DNA of 64,000 bases. It comes from Terebella lapidaria (taxonomy: Eukaryota > Annelida > Polychaeta > Terebellida > Terebellidae). Made by a program: the position numbers and the translations under genes. The stretch lies in the NCBI GenBank assembly GCA_949152475.1, contig OX424570.1:15372694-15436693 (forward strand). The letters are read 5' to 3'. Under the pieces are notes generated by a model, which searched no databases, was not told the DNA's origin, and saw only the letters and a list, made by a program, of their open reading frames with translations. The first letter of the stretch is position 1. Each line of letters opens with the position of its first letter. This document shows, piece by piece, positions 46,861 through 58,375 of this stretch.

Positions 46861-48603
46861 AATGGAATCTGAAAGGCCAAGAAACTACATGTTTTCAAGG
46901 GCACAGGAGACGGTGCACATTCATCCCTACATTGAAAGGGGTGGTGGTGGTAGGGGGGGGGGGGGGGGGTTGGAGGAAGATGGCACCGTGCCGAACATTA
47001 TCCGAGTTTTTCTGTGATGCTGTTCAAATAACTCACTCCTTCATTTACTTCGGACAAAGCCAAATGTACAGAGGACATTCGAGGAGACTATGTTCGAAAG
47101 CGACTAAACTGGAGTAGAAAAAAATACAATCGATAAAAGGTATATGAACAAATATCAACAAACTAGAGAAAAATGGATAGAGCGAAGCTTGAGTTAGAAA
47201 TATGTCTGAGATGAGACAAGTTGAGGGAAACAGAAGCTTGATAAGAAGGATGAAGGAGAACCGAGGAAGAAAGGATGGGAATTAGTGTAATGTTTTATTT
47301 CACAAAAGGCTTCAAGCCTATGTGCATTACAATGAATGTGCAGAACAGACGAAACAAAGTGTTACACATATATCTACAGAAGAATTCCACATTTACAAGT
47401 TATCCCTTTCACAGGTTATTATAAGTTTTATGAACATTAGATGCGTGAAATACAAAGAATATAAGAAACGGAAAATAACACAAGCTAGCTCTACAAGCTC
47501 GTATCTAAGTGTCAGTAAGCACTCAATGAAATAGAAGCTGAAACATTCGTTTGAAATCTAGTTTAGCAGACTAGAGGCAAAATTTCTGCACAATAAAGCC
47601 AGACATATACAGAGAAACGAGGATTAATTGAAAGTGAATATTTCTGGACGATTTTTGCCAATAGTAGGGGGCGCCAAGTGTAAAGTAGGTGTTTTTGTCA
47701 CAAAAATGGATTCCGTCAGTCAAAATTGAAACTAATAATTACAAAATCAGTTTTGTAATGAACTTCGAATTTGTTGGACAAAATGGAATTTTGTCATCAC
47801 ACAAGTGATCTTGTATCATAAAATTGAGATCAAAACTCAATTTCGTGGCCTATGCACATACTCCAATTTGCTCCAGTTCGATCATGTCCGAAAAGTAGTT
47901 CCGGCATCATGATGGGCAGCGGGCAATTTTATAGTTATTGGGAAATGTGTGGTATTATAGGCAAGCTACTATTTGTAGATAAAAGGGTTTTTGTCAGTAA
48001 TGATGAAACTAGTTATAAACTAGTTATTGCCATAAGACTCCAGGCACTTACGCTCATCACTGGCATATGAGAAAAGAATGTTATACAAAAATTATTATCC
48101 TGGATATTATGTTTCATATCCTTTCATTTGTATTCCCCCACAGAGTGAAATATGATCGATTACTTACGTCAATTCGTTTCTTGATCAAATATAAAATAAT
48201 GTTTACATTCGATAAATAATGTGATGACGTGCAGTATATAACAAATGAGGGGTTCTAGTGCATCTCACATTCGGAATTCATAGTATTTAGTGTTCTATTC
48301 GATATGGACATAAATTGGGTATCTAAATTCAAATCTATCATGACAATGTGAACTCGGATCGCTTAGGATGTTGTCTACCATTATGTATCGATTATATCTA
48401 CCATTATTCATCGATTATGTTTTGGAAGTGGCGGGTTAAGATGCAATATACAGCGGAATGTTCTTTTTGGGTACCTGCTCTGTTTTCATATCATGATGAT
48501 CCTAAAACTGAGTTCACGTTTTTGACAGAGTATAGATGTGTCGAATGCAACATACACGGTTGTTTATCAGAGTCATCATGTCAGAGTTATTTTAGCTTTA
48601 GTT

Positions 48604-48842
48604 CTAAATGGTTCTCATTTTCATGGTGACTAGACGGAACATGTCAGGAAGCACCCCCCAACGCATCCGCTTCTCATCAGCCTTGTCCTGCCCGTACTCG
48701 CCTGTCAGCGAGCTGTAGCCACAGAACCACACGTACCACCAGCCGCCACTGCCCACGGATGCACATTCCCCGCCTACCCAGCCGTCATTGTCGACGTCCC
48801 TCGTGCTGAACTCCGGACGGTAACTCAGATATAAGCCATCAC
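48604..48842 (-). CDS. Gene 3 last FBG exon
   Basis: Acceptor TTTGTTTAG reads from 48851 to 48843 on the plus coordinate; stop TAG at 48606-48604. It encodes GDGLYLSYRPEFSTRDVDND, with an intact calcium loop (DVDNDG), GECA with its cysteine, GGWWYVWFCGY, LTGEYGQDKADEKR, and ends VTMKMRTI. It lacks several residues between RW and MFR compared with genes 1 and 2 (the 'WQP.TD' stretch), an in-frame shortening. It contains no convenient internal start, so simple ORF finding misses it. Confidence 0.88.
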
Positions 48843-49760
48843 CTAAACAAAGACATTACCTACAGTGTATTACACATACTTCACGATGCTAGTTGCATAT
48901 GATAAGACTGATATTTTAAAAATGAACATGCAAAGTAATGTTAGTTAACATTTCAACATTGACCCACCCGGTAATTTAGCATATACAAATAGGCACAACA
49001 GTGCGTTATACTATATACAATGAAATACTACAACGGTATTATTCACGTGGATATGTGCACCGCTTAATTATTTGTTATTGCCAATGGTATATACTTATCA
49101 TACAAGTAACCTACAGAGGTGAGAATTACTTTTGTGGCCAGCAGAAATATGTTGTGATGGGAAAGTTTGTGTGATTAATAACCTAAATTTAATGGATTAA
49201 AATGCTCATTATTCTCCATATAATAAACAAAGAAGAACATATCTATAGATGCATATCCGAGTACAGACATTCAATGGTTTTGATATTGCCCAATGTTTTG
49301 GATCAAATTTATAGTTTATGTGTCTACTTTGATGTGAAGAAAAATATATTTTTCATCACATTTTATCACTTTTATGCCGGAAATTATTATAGTTGGCAAT
49401 CTTTTGTAATTGTTCTGCCAACATCAGAAATTTAGCTCAATATTTTTGTTGCACTACTGTATGCGTATGTATTACGGTAAATCAACAAATATCGCAAATC
49501 TCTTACAGTTTATTCACAAAATTAAAATGTAAAACCTCATTGGAACAGAATCAGAAATATTATTTTATGATGTGATGTGATCTTTGAATAAATTAATACA
49601 CGATTTTGTGAAGTGATCTGATCCCTTCAGATTACTATATTCAAAACAAATGATAGCAGGACCGGGGCCGCCCATGCCTACCCTCCGTGGGACGCGCTGG
49701 CCAATAACATGGAAAAGTATGAGAGTAATATACAACATGTACAATGGAATGGAGTAATAC

Positions 49761-49928
49761 CAGCATTTCCGGAGAAGCCACCGATGTCCAGTTTGTAGTT
49801 TTCAGATTCAGATCCGATGGTGAAGTTTGTGTACTCGTTGTATCTACTCGCCCCAGTGAACGATTCGAGGTAAACACGAAGCATCCAGGTGCTCCCATTG
49901 TTGCTGAGGAAGTGGATGTTGTCATTTC
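49761..49928 (-). CDS. Gene 3 second FBG exon
   Basis: 168 bp, acceptor TTTCCAG, donor GTATTAC, phase 1 to 1. It encodes GNDNIHFLSNNGSTWMLRVY, LESFTGASRYNEYTNF and GFSGNAG, collinear with the other copies. A 132-codon frame at 49641-50039 is an out-of-frame shadow. Confidence 0.88.
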
Positions 49929-50085
49929 CTGGAAACGATAAGTTGATTTGTCCATTGATTGTCGAAATTTTTTGTCTAACTTCCCACTGATTCTCAAAAG
50001 TGTTTTAACTTTCCACACCACAACACTGGTACTACACAAAGCACCATAAATCAGTCACATAAGATAAACTTGTCTTCACACATAC

Positions 50086-50179
50086 CCAGCCAAAGCTCTT
50101 TTACGTCTCCAAATCCTGCTTTATATTCAGCCCAGTTTCTTTCAAAGTTGATTGATCCATCGCAGCGCCTCAGCAGAAA
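50086..50179 (-). CDS. Gene 3 first FBG exon
   Basis: 94 bp, acceptor TATGTTAG, donor GTATGT, phase 0 to 1. It encodes FLLRRCDGSINFERNWAEYK and AGFGDVKELWLG, the FBG signature. The intron to the next exon is 157 bp, against 1327 bp in gene 2. Confidence 0.9.
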
Positions 50180-50397
50180 CTAACATAATAGAAAAGTTAG
50201 TTATGACAAGCTGAATAAACATTCAGATATATTGCAAAGACATCCCTAAATCCCAGCAAAAAAAATAATTCAAGGTCGAAGTTCACCCAACATACATATG
50301 CCCCTGAGACAAGAGACAAGAGAAGAGTTTGCTCTTCACTGTACGACGCACGTTCCAGATATATCGACAAAAATACAAATACTGACTTGGAGTTTTC

Positions 50398-50627
50398 AAA
50401 CTTGTTTACACCGTTTTTTTTTTTGATGCCGTTCTATAATTGGTGGCATACTTCACCTGGGAGTCGAACGGTAATTTTTTTTCAACCAAAATTCAGACAT
50501 CTGAAAATGTCAGAGTTCAGTTCAAGGTGAAAATCCCTCTGTATACTGCCACGATACAATTGCCCAGGATGATTAGCAAAGAGTTTAATATAACAAGAGA
50601 TGGAACTCTCTATATGTTCCTAAAGTC
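50398..50627 (+). repeat. FB1 foldback fragment
   Basis: AACTTGTTTACACCG, then GATGCCGTTCTATAATTGG and ACTTCACCTGGGAGTCGAAC, match the left arm of the FB1 family. It ends at the foldback beginning 50628. Confidence 0.6.
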
Positions 50628-51195
50628 AAGTTCGTCCATCAGTGAAACACGCTTTTTGGCCGTAGTTTTGTTTTGGACAATCGGATCAGCTTGAAACTTT
50701 GTCTTTCTCAATTGGGTATCACGCCGTAATTTTCCACAAAAATTCAGAAGTCTATCTCAAAAATTGAAAAAGTTGGCAATCTAACCTAATGTTAAATTTC
50801 AGTCGGAAATGGGATCAAGTAAATTTCAACAAATTCAGGGTATTTATCGTGTTTATGCCCATACAGAATGAACCTTTTGCATTGATTTAGAGTCAGAAGG
50901 CATAGTCGGTTTATATTAAGTAAATATGTTTATTGTGAAGCAATATATAACTCTAACATCGAATAAAAGTTGTTGCTTTTTCTTGTGCGGACTCTGAAGT
51001 TCCATGTTGTGGCGGAAATTTAACATTGAGTTAGATTGCCAACTTTCTCAATTTTTGAGATAGAAATCTGAAATTTTGTGGAAAATGACAGAATTATGCC
51101 CAATTAATAGATACAAACTTTCAAATTGATCCGATTATTCAACACAAAACTACGGCCGAAAAGCGTGTTTCACTGATGGATGGACTTGAGTTCAT
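50628..51195. repeat. Foldback with about 190-bp arms in gene 3 intron
   Basis: Left arm TCAAGTTCGTCCATCAGTGA and right arm (51195 leftwards) TCAAGTCCATCCATCAGTGA stay alignable for about 190 bp through GCCGTAGTTTTG, TTGGCAATCTAACCTAATGT and TAAATTTC. The central part is unique. It lies in the intron between the EGF and first FBG exons of gene 3. Confidence 0.8.
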
Positions 51196-51299
51196 GTGCA
51201 AGCAAGAACAATAGCCACCATTGAAGTCACCCTGAGTTTCTCGATTTAGAAGTGCTCAGGCATGCGTTTTTGTGGGAGTGCGGCCTCTCATTGATATTA

Positions 51300-52090
51300 C
51301 ACTCTCTGTGATTAGTCTGAAAATTATGTCTCTTCCACTCTACGAAACACAAATTCCAATATATCAACAAAAATGAGAAATGCCAATTCAGCAAAAAAAA
51401 TATTCATTCGAGCTCAAGGTTAACTAGTCCAAACATTACGACCATGTTGCTGTACATAACACCGTTTCCTTGATATCAACGGAGAAAAAAATACTGACTC
51501 AGAAAAAAAGTTCACACCAAGGTAGATTCATCCCTGATACCACTGATACATATTATGATTATATTTTTTACATTATCATTATGCGTATTTGTCTTACTAT
51601 GTCTCCTTAAGACACATTTGTCAGAGACGACAAATCTGAAAACCCATTTTAGCCCGTTTAGTCTATTTAGCTCCATGACGTATCGATTCTGATATATCAA
51701 CAACAAAAATGCTGACTCCACGTCAGTCCACGATGCACTGTTCTTGGAATATGCAGGAAGGCTCAAGGAGGAGTTAACAAAATTTCGAACTGTAGCTCAA
51801 AGTTCGTTTCATATATTGATTCCAAAATCGATAGGAGCTTCCCTTGTGGTATATGACACTCCATACACAGTTCTGAAATAATTGCCTGAATACTTTTTGA
51901 GTTACCATCGGCAAACCAATTCCCAAAATAAACCTTGATTTCGCCGTCATGGACCCGCCTTCACAGACCCGGAGCCAATTCAAAACAATATTGAAATATA
52001 TCATTTCTGAGCAGAAGTGAAAAGTTTCAACATAAAATTATTGCCTGGAAACTAAAACAGCGGAAAATGAAAAAAAAAAAAAACTTCTAA
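51300..52090 (+). repeat. Diverged copy of the 147-bp array unit with its A-tailed 3' segment
   Basis: Decayed monomers at 51340-51760 (CTCTACGAAACAC, AATGCCAATTCAGC, CGTTTCCTTGATATCAACG) are followed by a tail matching 41346-41668 (GAGTTACCATCGGCAAACC, GACCCGGAGCC) and an A-tract at 52068-52083. Older than the 39-41 kb array. It ends about 60 bp short of the gene 3 EGF exon. Confidence 0.65.
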
Positions 52091-52143
52091 AACCATAAAT
52101 GCATTTCTGTAAAAATTCCTTGATTAGACCAAAAATAACTTAC

Positions 52144-52295
52144 AATCCATTCTATCCCAGATTGGTCAATGTCTTCATCGCAGCACTCACAGGTGTCTCC
52201 TAGACAGTGAGCCAGACACTGGCAGGTGAAGGTACTGGGTCCATTAAGGCAGGTGCCCCCGTTCTGGCAGGAGGGCGGCTGTGCATGACAGAAGT
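52144..52295 (-). CDS. Gene 3 EGF exon running into the FBG start
   Basis: Acceptor CCTTCCAG, donor GTAAGT; 152 bp, phase 1 to 0. It encodes DFCHAQPPSCQNGGTCLNG, FTCQCLAHCLGDTC and then CCDEDIDQSGIEWI, matching gene 2 exon 3 minus one codon. Six EGF cysteines are kept. Repeat fragments flank it on both sides. Confidence 0.9.
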
Positions 52296-52319
52296 CTGGA
52301 AGGTACGTAATGGCTTTGC

Positions 52320-52545
52320 ATCTCAAGGTCAAATTTTATCCCTATCATCCCTAAGACTTGTTTGTCTCGTATAACGAGTCCAAAAATTACGACCATTTTG
52401 CTGTACATAACACCGTTTCCTATACATATCAACGAAGAAAACAAAATACTGACTCAGAATAAAAGTTCACATCAAGTTCGATTCATCCCTGATACCACTG
52501 ATGCATATTATGATTATTTTTTTACATTGTTATTATGCGTATTTG
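52320..52545 (+). repeat. Second diverged 147-bp-type fragment beside the EGF exon
   Basis: TGCTGTACATAACACCGTTT, then ATACTGACTCAGAATAAAAG and ATCCCTGATACCACTGATGC, match 51443-51600 closely. The EGF exon of gene 3 is thus bracketed by direct copies of one block about 950 bp apart. Confidence 0.7.
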
Positions 52546-52547
52546 CA

Positions 52548-52640
52548 ATTACAAGTTCTCCAAAGACCCTCCGCTTCACGTCGGGCCTTTGAAGAACTTG
52601 AAGCGCGGGCCCAAAAACCCATATTGTGGAAAAACCCTAT
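52548..52640 (+). repeat. Half of the 1590-1740 foldback family
   Basis: AAGTTCTCCAAAGACCCTCC, GCTTCACGTCGGGCC and ACCCATATTGTGGAAAAACC match the central turn and right arm of the hairpin at 1590-1740. The left arm is missing. Confidence 0.6.
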
Positions 52641-53220
52641 AGTCTTGCACACGTAACAAGCATGAAGGAAGACAGTATCAATCAAATTTTAGTTTTGAGG
52701 GTTTTTTATGTGCAGTATTGGAAACAGGTAAGTATTTATAGGGATATATATACTGGTAGTATCAATGGCTTATAGTGCCCCTCCCACCGCCTGACCTCAG
52801 CCCGAGCGACACATTTCCCATCCCGTGTTTAATATGCAATGATGTATCTAAAGTTCCAAATACAATTTTCAAAGATAAATTGTGAATTACATTACATAGG
52901 ATTTAATCAGCCGGATTAATATATGCTATATGGTTTTGAGTACTAACTTTGTGCAATAGTAATATTGTGAGATATTGAATAATCATATAATAATATTCAA
53001 CAATATTGAATAATTTTAAGTAATATTGTGGATATCAGTAACTCAGTTATGTACTGAATTTATTTATCATATGCCAACGATGACCGTAGGTGCCGGTAGT
53101 TTTATTACACTCATTTGTTCTGCGATAATTATATTGCCATTCATCATTACCAGTAAAAACCCTCTTTCTACCAAAGTGATTTGAATATAACCCCATACAT
53201 CTCCTAATTACTAAAAAAAA
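52641..53220. other. Non-coding, gene 3 first intron
   Basis: AT-rich with repeated AATATTG motifs at 52965-53035. Nothing recognised. Confidence 0.4.
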
Positions 53221-54090
53221 TAGTCCAAGGGCTAAGATAGGTTACCAGACAATTTTGGTTTTAAGCATTGTAGGTGACATATGACTTTGAGATTTACCAG
53301 TCAAGGTCATCTTTGTGAATTTCAATGTCTCCATTAGGTATGCTGCATATGACTTTATATATGTTCATAAAACGAACATATAAGCTCTATCAACAAGTAT
53401 GTTGTCTGTAGAGGCCAATTCACACATGTCAGGTCAGGCAAGATTTAGATATTTTGGCTTTCAAGGTCATTCAAGTTCAAAGTCACCAAATGATGTGCCA
53501 TAAATACATGACTTATTATAAGTTTATACACAATCCTAACCTGTATGTGCAAGTGTTTAAGCCTCAGTGGCTAATTTACACATTACACGTCAGACATTTA
53601 GCACTCAAGGTGATCCGAGGTCAAGCTCAAGGTCATCATCAGTTGTTTCATAATATTATATGACTTCATATATGCTCATAATGCAAACTTAAGCTCTATC
53701 TACAAGCATTTCATCTGTAGAGGCAAAGCTGGGCATTTTGTTTTACCCCCAAAAGGCTGTTTTGACCTTTCAAGATCAGCAAAGGTCACACAAGTCGCCA
53801 TATATGACTCCCCATTTGAAAGTTCCATTATCTAAGCTCGATCTTCAGGCGTTCTAGGAGTAGAGTTCTGGCAGCTCCCATTATGAAGGTAAAAAGTGCC
53901 GAAAATTTTCTAAGTCCAAAATTTTTTTCGAAGGGTGAAAAATGTTTTTTGCCTAGAAATGACCCAAAATGGGTAGTAATGCGAATTGTGCCGAAAATTT
54001 TTTTTCGTCGACCCGTCAAATATCCAAAATGACCACCACACGGAGACCGGCGATTCAAGGGCAACAAAACTTATACACGTTCACAAAGGT
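53221..54090 (+). repeat. Long dispersed repeat L1x (copy 2)
   Basis: Starts TAGTCCAAGGGCTAAGATAG then GTTACCAGACAATTTTGG, and follows 5050-5990 block by block (TTAGGTATGCTGCATATGAC, CTCTATCAACAAGTATG, GTCAGGTCAGGCAAG). The far end (53860-54080) also matches the reverse copy at 44140-44450. Confidence 0.65.
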
Positions 54091-54211
54091 GTGACAATCA
54101 GTGAATCGGTTTCGTTGATTAGACCTATATGGATGAACTTGAATATTTGATAAGGCCAAAGCAAGAATAGTAACTTTTGTCACATGTCAGTGATTGCTGC
54201 TTGATCATATA

Positions 54212-54278
54212 AGGCCAAAAAAAAGTATTATGGTTCTGGTTAGGTGCGCGCGTCACTTTTAACCCTGCGCACCACTCG

Positions 54279-54309
<31 letters not shown>

Positions 54310-54641
54310 GCGCACATCACTTTTTGAGAGCTGAAATTATTATTATTTTTTTCAGTAAATTGACACCCGTACACCGATTTTGGGGAGATAATATCAAGTA
54401 AAATGGTCCCGAGTGTCTTTGACATTGCAAAACTTGGTGTAAGGCTGGCCAAACAGGGCAAATTCAACCGGGTCGCTTATCAACAGCCAACTTTAGGGGA
54501 AAGTGGTTGGCCAAATGGGCCATATTCGAACGGATTAGTCATCGGCCGCCAATTTTAGCCAAAAAAAAAAAAAAAATCGCATCGTCGCATCACTTTTTCG
54601 GGGACCCCAATAACCAGAACCATCATACTTTTTTTTGGCCT
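54212..54641. mobile_element. MITE with 31-bp TIRs
   Basis: Left end AGGCCAAAAAAAAGTATTAT (54212) and the complement of the right end (54641) agree over 31 bp with one mismatch, both reading on to GGTTCTGGTTA. The interior has a T26 tract (54279-54304) and GGTTGGCCAAATGGGC blocks shared with 27850-27900. No coding capacity. Confidence 0.8.
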
Positions 54642-54919
54642 AAAAACAAAGTTTCTTTGGAATTTATGGTAGCATCTTCGCTTAGTTCATATAATTTGTC
54701 ACTAAATGATTCATTTATCGCAAACAAAAATGTTATTATAATTTTTCATTACTGGCAAAGTGGCACATGACAAGTATTGTTCCAAGGAATGAAATAAGTC
54801 ATTGGCACACATTTGCTGATTAACGACGCAATGAACAGTTCACTTAATCTAATATATAATTCATACATACCCCATGAACCGAAGCTTTCCAAATTTCGGA
54901 TAAATTTCCACATTGTTTT

Positions 54920-55440
54920 AATAGGTTGTTGGACCATTGTGTACTCATTCCATCAGGTGTACCGTAGAAACTAATATATTTCAAACACTGTCCACTCCTG
55001 ATGACTCCAGTTTAGCTTTGGCTGTAAATATCTTTTCAGTCTTTATTTTGATTCTAAAATGTATTCTAAGTTCGTTGTTGTCGTCATCACAATCTGATTG
55101 GGTTGCTGGTAATAGTTGATACTTGCATTCCCACCACTGAACCGGTGTCACTGCTGGTGGACATCAAATCCGTCCCCGAGGATACATAAGCTCAGTAAGC
55201 TTTGGGGTCACTTATGTACTTGTCATACACCTATTGACTGGGTGTGCCCTAGATTCATAAATTGTCCTAAGCAGCTGTATACTAATTCGATCTGGTGTAC
55301 AGTAGAACCTCCTATATCTCACACCTTGTTTATCCCCGATGACGCCAATGTGGGTTTAGCCATGAATATTTGGTTGGGGTTCATGTTTATTCTGGAATTT
55401 ATTACAGTTTTGTTATTGTCTTCACTAATAGATCGATGTT
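54920..55440 (+). repeat. R2 dimer (head-tail-head)
   Basis: Head 54920-55125 (GTTGTTGGACCATTGTGTAC, CTCCTGATGACTCCAGT), tail 55135-55265 (CGGTGTCACTGCTGGTGGAC, CCGTCCCCGAGGATACATAA), second head 55265-55440 (CTGGTGTACAGTAGAACC, CCCGATGACGCC). The same arrangement as 25978-26495. Confidence 0.65.
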
Positions 55441-56047
55441 CACTCGTTGTCTCACTTGAATAATTAGTCCAAGGGCTAAGCAGATTACCGGAGGAATTCA
55501 CAAGGTTCAGTTGACGAAGACACCAAAATTGCCTGTTTCAACTAAAATGGTCTTGGTGACTTTTGAAGGTAATTGAGTCAAGGTCACCACTAAAATCGCC
55601 ATATATGACTTCCCATTTGAAAGTGAAGTATTCAATCCGAAATACCCCCCAAAGTATCCCATTATCCAGGGAAAATTCACACAAAAAATCACAAAAATTT
55701 TCAATGACAAAATACTGTTTTTGATATGCCTGGAAATGACTCGAAACCCATGATAATTTGATTTTGGACAAACAACTTCAAACCAACCACTTGCGTGGAT
55801 TGCTCTATGTGAGGCACGTCGGCCACACTGGAATAGCGGGGTCCCGGTCCCCATTAAAATAACAAAGTTTTGATTGAATGTCATCATACATCTACCAACT
55901 TGACAGGGAAACACCTAGACCCGAGAGCGAGGCGTGGCAAACCACTATGTGCCACAGTGGAACCACAGTGAACACCACCGCCAATACCCCCCCCCCCCCC
56001 CTCCCCTTTCGACCAGCCAGCAGTGTGGTTGAGCAGAACACACGTCA
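55431..56047 (+). repeat. Tandem duplication, copy 1 (617 bp)
   Basis: Starts GATCGATGTTCACTCGTTGT and is followed at 56048 by an almost identical copy. Includes an end motif (TAGTCCAAGGGCTAAGCAGA) at 55464, AGGTCA-rich repeat sequence and a C15 run. The 135-codon reverse frame across it repeats in copy 2 and shows no domain. Confidence 0.95.
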
Positions 56048-56628
56048 GATCGATGTTCACTCGTTGTCTCACTTGAATAATTAGTCCAAGGGCTAAGCAG
56101 ATTACCGGAGGAATTCACAAGGTTCAGTTGACGAAGACACCAAAATTGCCTGTTTCAACTAAAATGGTCTTGGTGACTTTTGAAGGTAATTGAGTCAAGG
56201 TCACCACTAAAATCGCCATATATGACTTCCCATTTGAAAGTGAAGTATTCAATCCGAAATACAGGTAGACTGCGATCATCTTCAATGACAAAATACTGTT
56301 TTTGATATGCCTGGAAATGACTCGAAACCCATGATAATTTGATTTTGGACAAACAACTTCAAACCAACCACTTGCGTGGATTGCTCTATGTGAGGCACGT
56401 CGGCCACACTGGAATAGCGGGGTCCCGGTCCCCATTAAAATAACAAAGTTTTGATTGAATGTCATCATACATCTACCAACTTGACAGGGAAACACCTAGA
56501 CCCGAGAGCGAGGCGTGGCAAACCACTATGTGCCACAGTGGAACCACAGTGAACACCACCGCCAATACCCCCCCCCCCCCCCTCCCCTTTCGACCAGCCA
56601 GCAGTGTGGTTGAGCAGAACACACGTCA
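56048..56628 (+). repeat. Tandem duplication, copy 2 (581 bp)
   Basis: Identical by eye to copy 1, including the C15 run, except at about 56261-56280, where some 55 bp of copy 1 are replaced by ACAGGTAGACTGCGATCATC. That string also occurs at 57024-57043. Confidence 0.95.
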
Positions 56629-56644
56629 TTTCAAGCAACCTAAA

Positions 56645-57180
56645 CTCAGATTTTTCTAACTCGTTTACAGCGATTTTGGCTAATATTTTTGCGAGGCTAA
56701 ATGATATTGCCATATAACTTTGCATACTTCACCTGGGAATCAAACGTCAATTGTATGCCAAATTTCAGACATTCAGCACAAAAATTATGGAAATTGGCAA
56801 TTTACCCCAATGTTAAATTTAGCCCTGTCATTCAATTTCTGGATCCGCACACAATTTTGTACACTCGCCCTCTTCTGTATCGGTACAATCTTCAGAAATC
56901 AACATTTTTGTGTAGGATACCCCTCCGATATGTCTTCTGATCCAAAAACTACAATAATACTTCGAATCCTGATGGATATAAGCAGGACCAAATCCTCGAA
57001 CATGCTCATATTCTCATAACACATACAGGTAGACTGCGATCATCTTCAATTTTTGCGATATAAGTCTGAACTTCGGTAGAATATTACCGTTTGGCTTGCA
57101 TGTGAAACCTGCGAAGTTATATAACGATACCATTTAGCATCGGAAAAATATCGTTAATAATCGGTGTAATAATCAGAGTA
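56645..57180. repeat. FB1 foldback copy, opposite orientation
   Basis: TAACTCGTTTACAGCG at the left and TTTAGCATCGGAAAAATATC at the right match the FB1 ends; the centre reads in the reverse direction to the 3446 copy (CGAATCCTGATGGAT). About 50 bp of the right arm are replaced by a segment containing ACAGGTAGACTGCGATCATC. Confidence 0.7.
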
Positions 57181-57689
57181 TAATTCAAACAAACTCGCCA
57201 TTTATTACGATCACGGTGACTAATGTGAAAATAGTTGATGGAACAATGGCGATTTAACGTATTGGTCCTGATAGTAGCACGGCGTGCCAAAACAAGACCT
57301 CCTGCAGCAGCGCTTGCGAAAATGATGTCAACCTTGCCTTCAATCCCCTTGATCATGATTCATATAGCATAAAAATGTGGATTGGAACACACTAAGAGTT
57401 TATTTCAAATATGAAGTGAAATACGAGGTTACGAAAGAAAGGTGGCGTGCTACTATTAGGGCATGTGCCACTATTAGGACCAATATGGTATACGCAATAG
57501 CTAAAAGGTTGTGGTAAGAAGCATTATCTTCAATTTGGGACAGAAATTGAGTGTGTGGTATAGGGTAAAAAGAGTTATAAACGCGAACCGTGGTGAACAG
57601 CTTCGGTGCACTATATTAATTATCATCTGCAATATTTATATGTATATCCGCATGCACCGGATGTAGGCTGTGCTTTATTTTCATCTAGT

Positions 57690-58108
57690 GATCAATATCT
57701 ATGGCATTTTAGACGTTTTAATTGTTGTTCCACAACAGTTTATGTATGACAGTAATAGATTGCCATTATGTGTACCAAAATATAATACAATATCGTATGG
57801 GGAAACAAACTTGAAGTATGAAGGGGTTGTCCTGTACGTGGAACAGCCTCCCTAATGAAGTGGAGGAGGTAATAGAGTTTAAATTATTTAAGAATATAAT
57901 TGCTAAATGGAAAGGTCATAGAGTGTTCATGTTCTAGTTGTGCGCTATGTAGTTTAAATCGTCTGTAGGTTTCCTTTCGTCTTTCGGTCTAGCTTATCTC
58001 TCAGTTATTTTAATGTTCATTTCGTCATTACACTGAGTCAATAGGTGTGAAGCTAATGTTTATTGTTCATTTACACTGAGTTTAAATAAATTTTATTTAT
58101 TTATTTAT
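57690..58108 (+). mobile_element. 5'-truncated LINE: ORF2 C-terminus and 3' UTR
   Basis: From about 57740 the frame reads FMYDSNRLPLCVPKYNTISY and GETNLKYEG. After a one- or two-base shift at about 57838 it continues WNSLPNEVEEVIEFKLFKNI and AKWKGH, and stops at TAG near 57936. The 'LWNSLP..V......F...L..WK' pattern is the usual end of LINE reverse-transcriptase ORFs. About 170 bp of 3' UTR follow, ending in TTTATTTATTTAT repeats near 58108, as expected for a non-LTR retrotransposon tail. Dead fragment. Confidence 0.7.
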
Positions 58109-58375
58109 AATATCAACAAATTTGATTGAGATTAGCTCATATACAATATTGCAGGTTTCACCAATAATCAGGCCTTTGACTGAAATACTGCTTCCTTGAG
58201 TTAAATTTCAACACAATGTGACCACTTTCTGTTCCTAAATGGAAGCAAAATTGTCAGAGAGTGACAGCTGGATGACCAACCCAAGAAACAGGTGGAAATA
58301 AATGTATCAACATTTCACCGGCGGGTGTCACGAATATGTGACATGTTGTTTACAATATTCCCAACGTGCCCCAAC

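Larger units (their letters stand above)
44700..48600 (-). other. 3' flank of gene 3 (inverted paralogue)
   Basis: Read in reverse it follows the same landmark order as behind genes 1 and 2: minisatellite 46860-46540, tandem-unit block 45800-45590, and the GATATTTTCATTGATGCA-like block about 45000-44730. A hairpin (46262-46366) is additional. The frames at 45807-46169 and 48348-48629 have no domain and are not called. Confidence 0.55.

Noticed and set aside
49641..50039. 132-codon minus-strand frame
   Set aside because: It overlaps the second FBG exon in a wrong frame; the true exon 49761-49928 is fixed by splice sites and homology.
55878..56725. Proline-rich and reverse frames repeated in the tandem duplication
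   Set aside because: The proline run comes from the C15 tract; duplication alone explains the recurrence.
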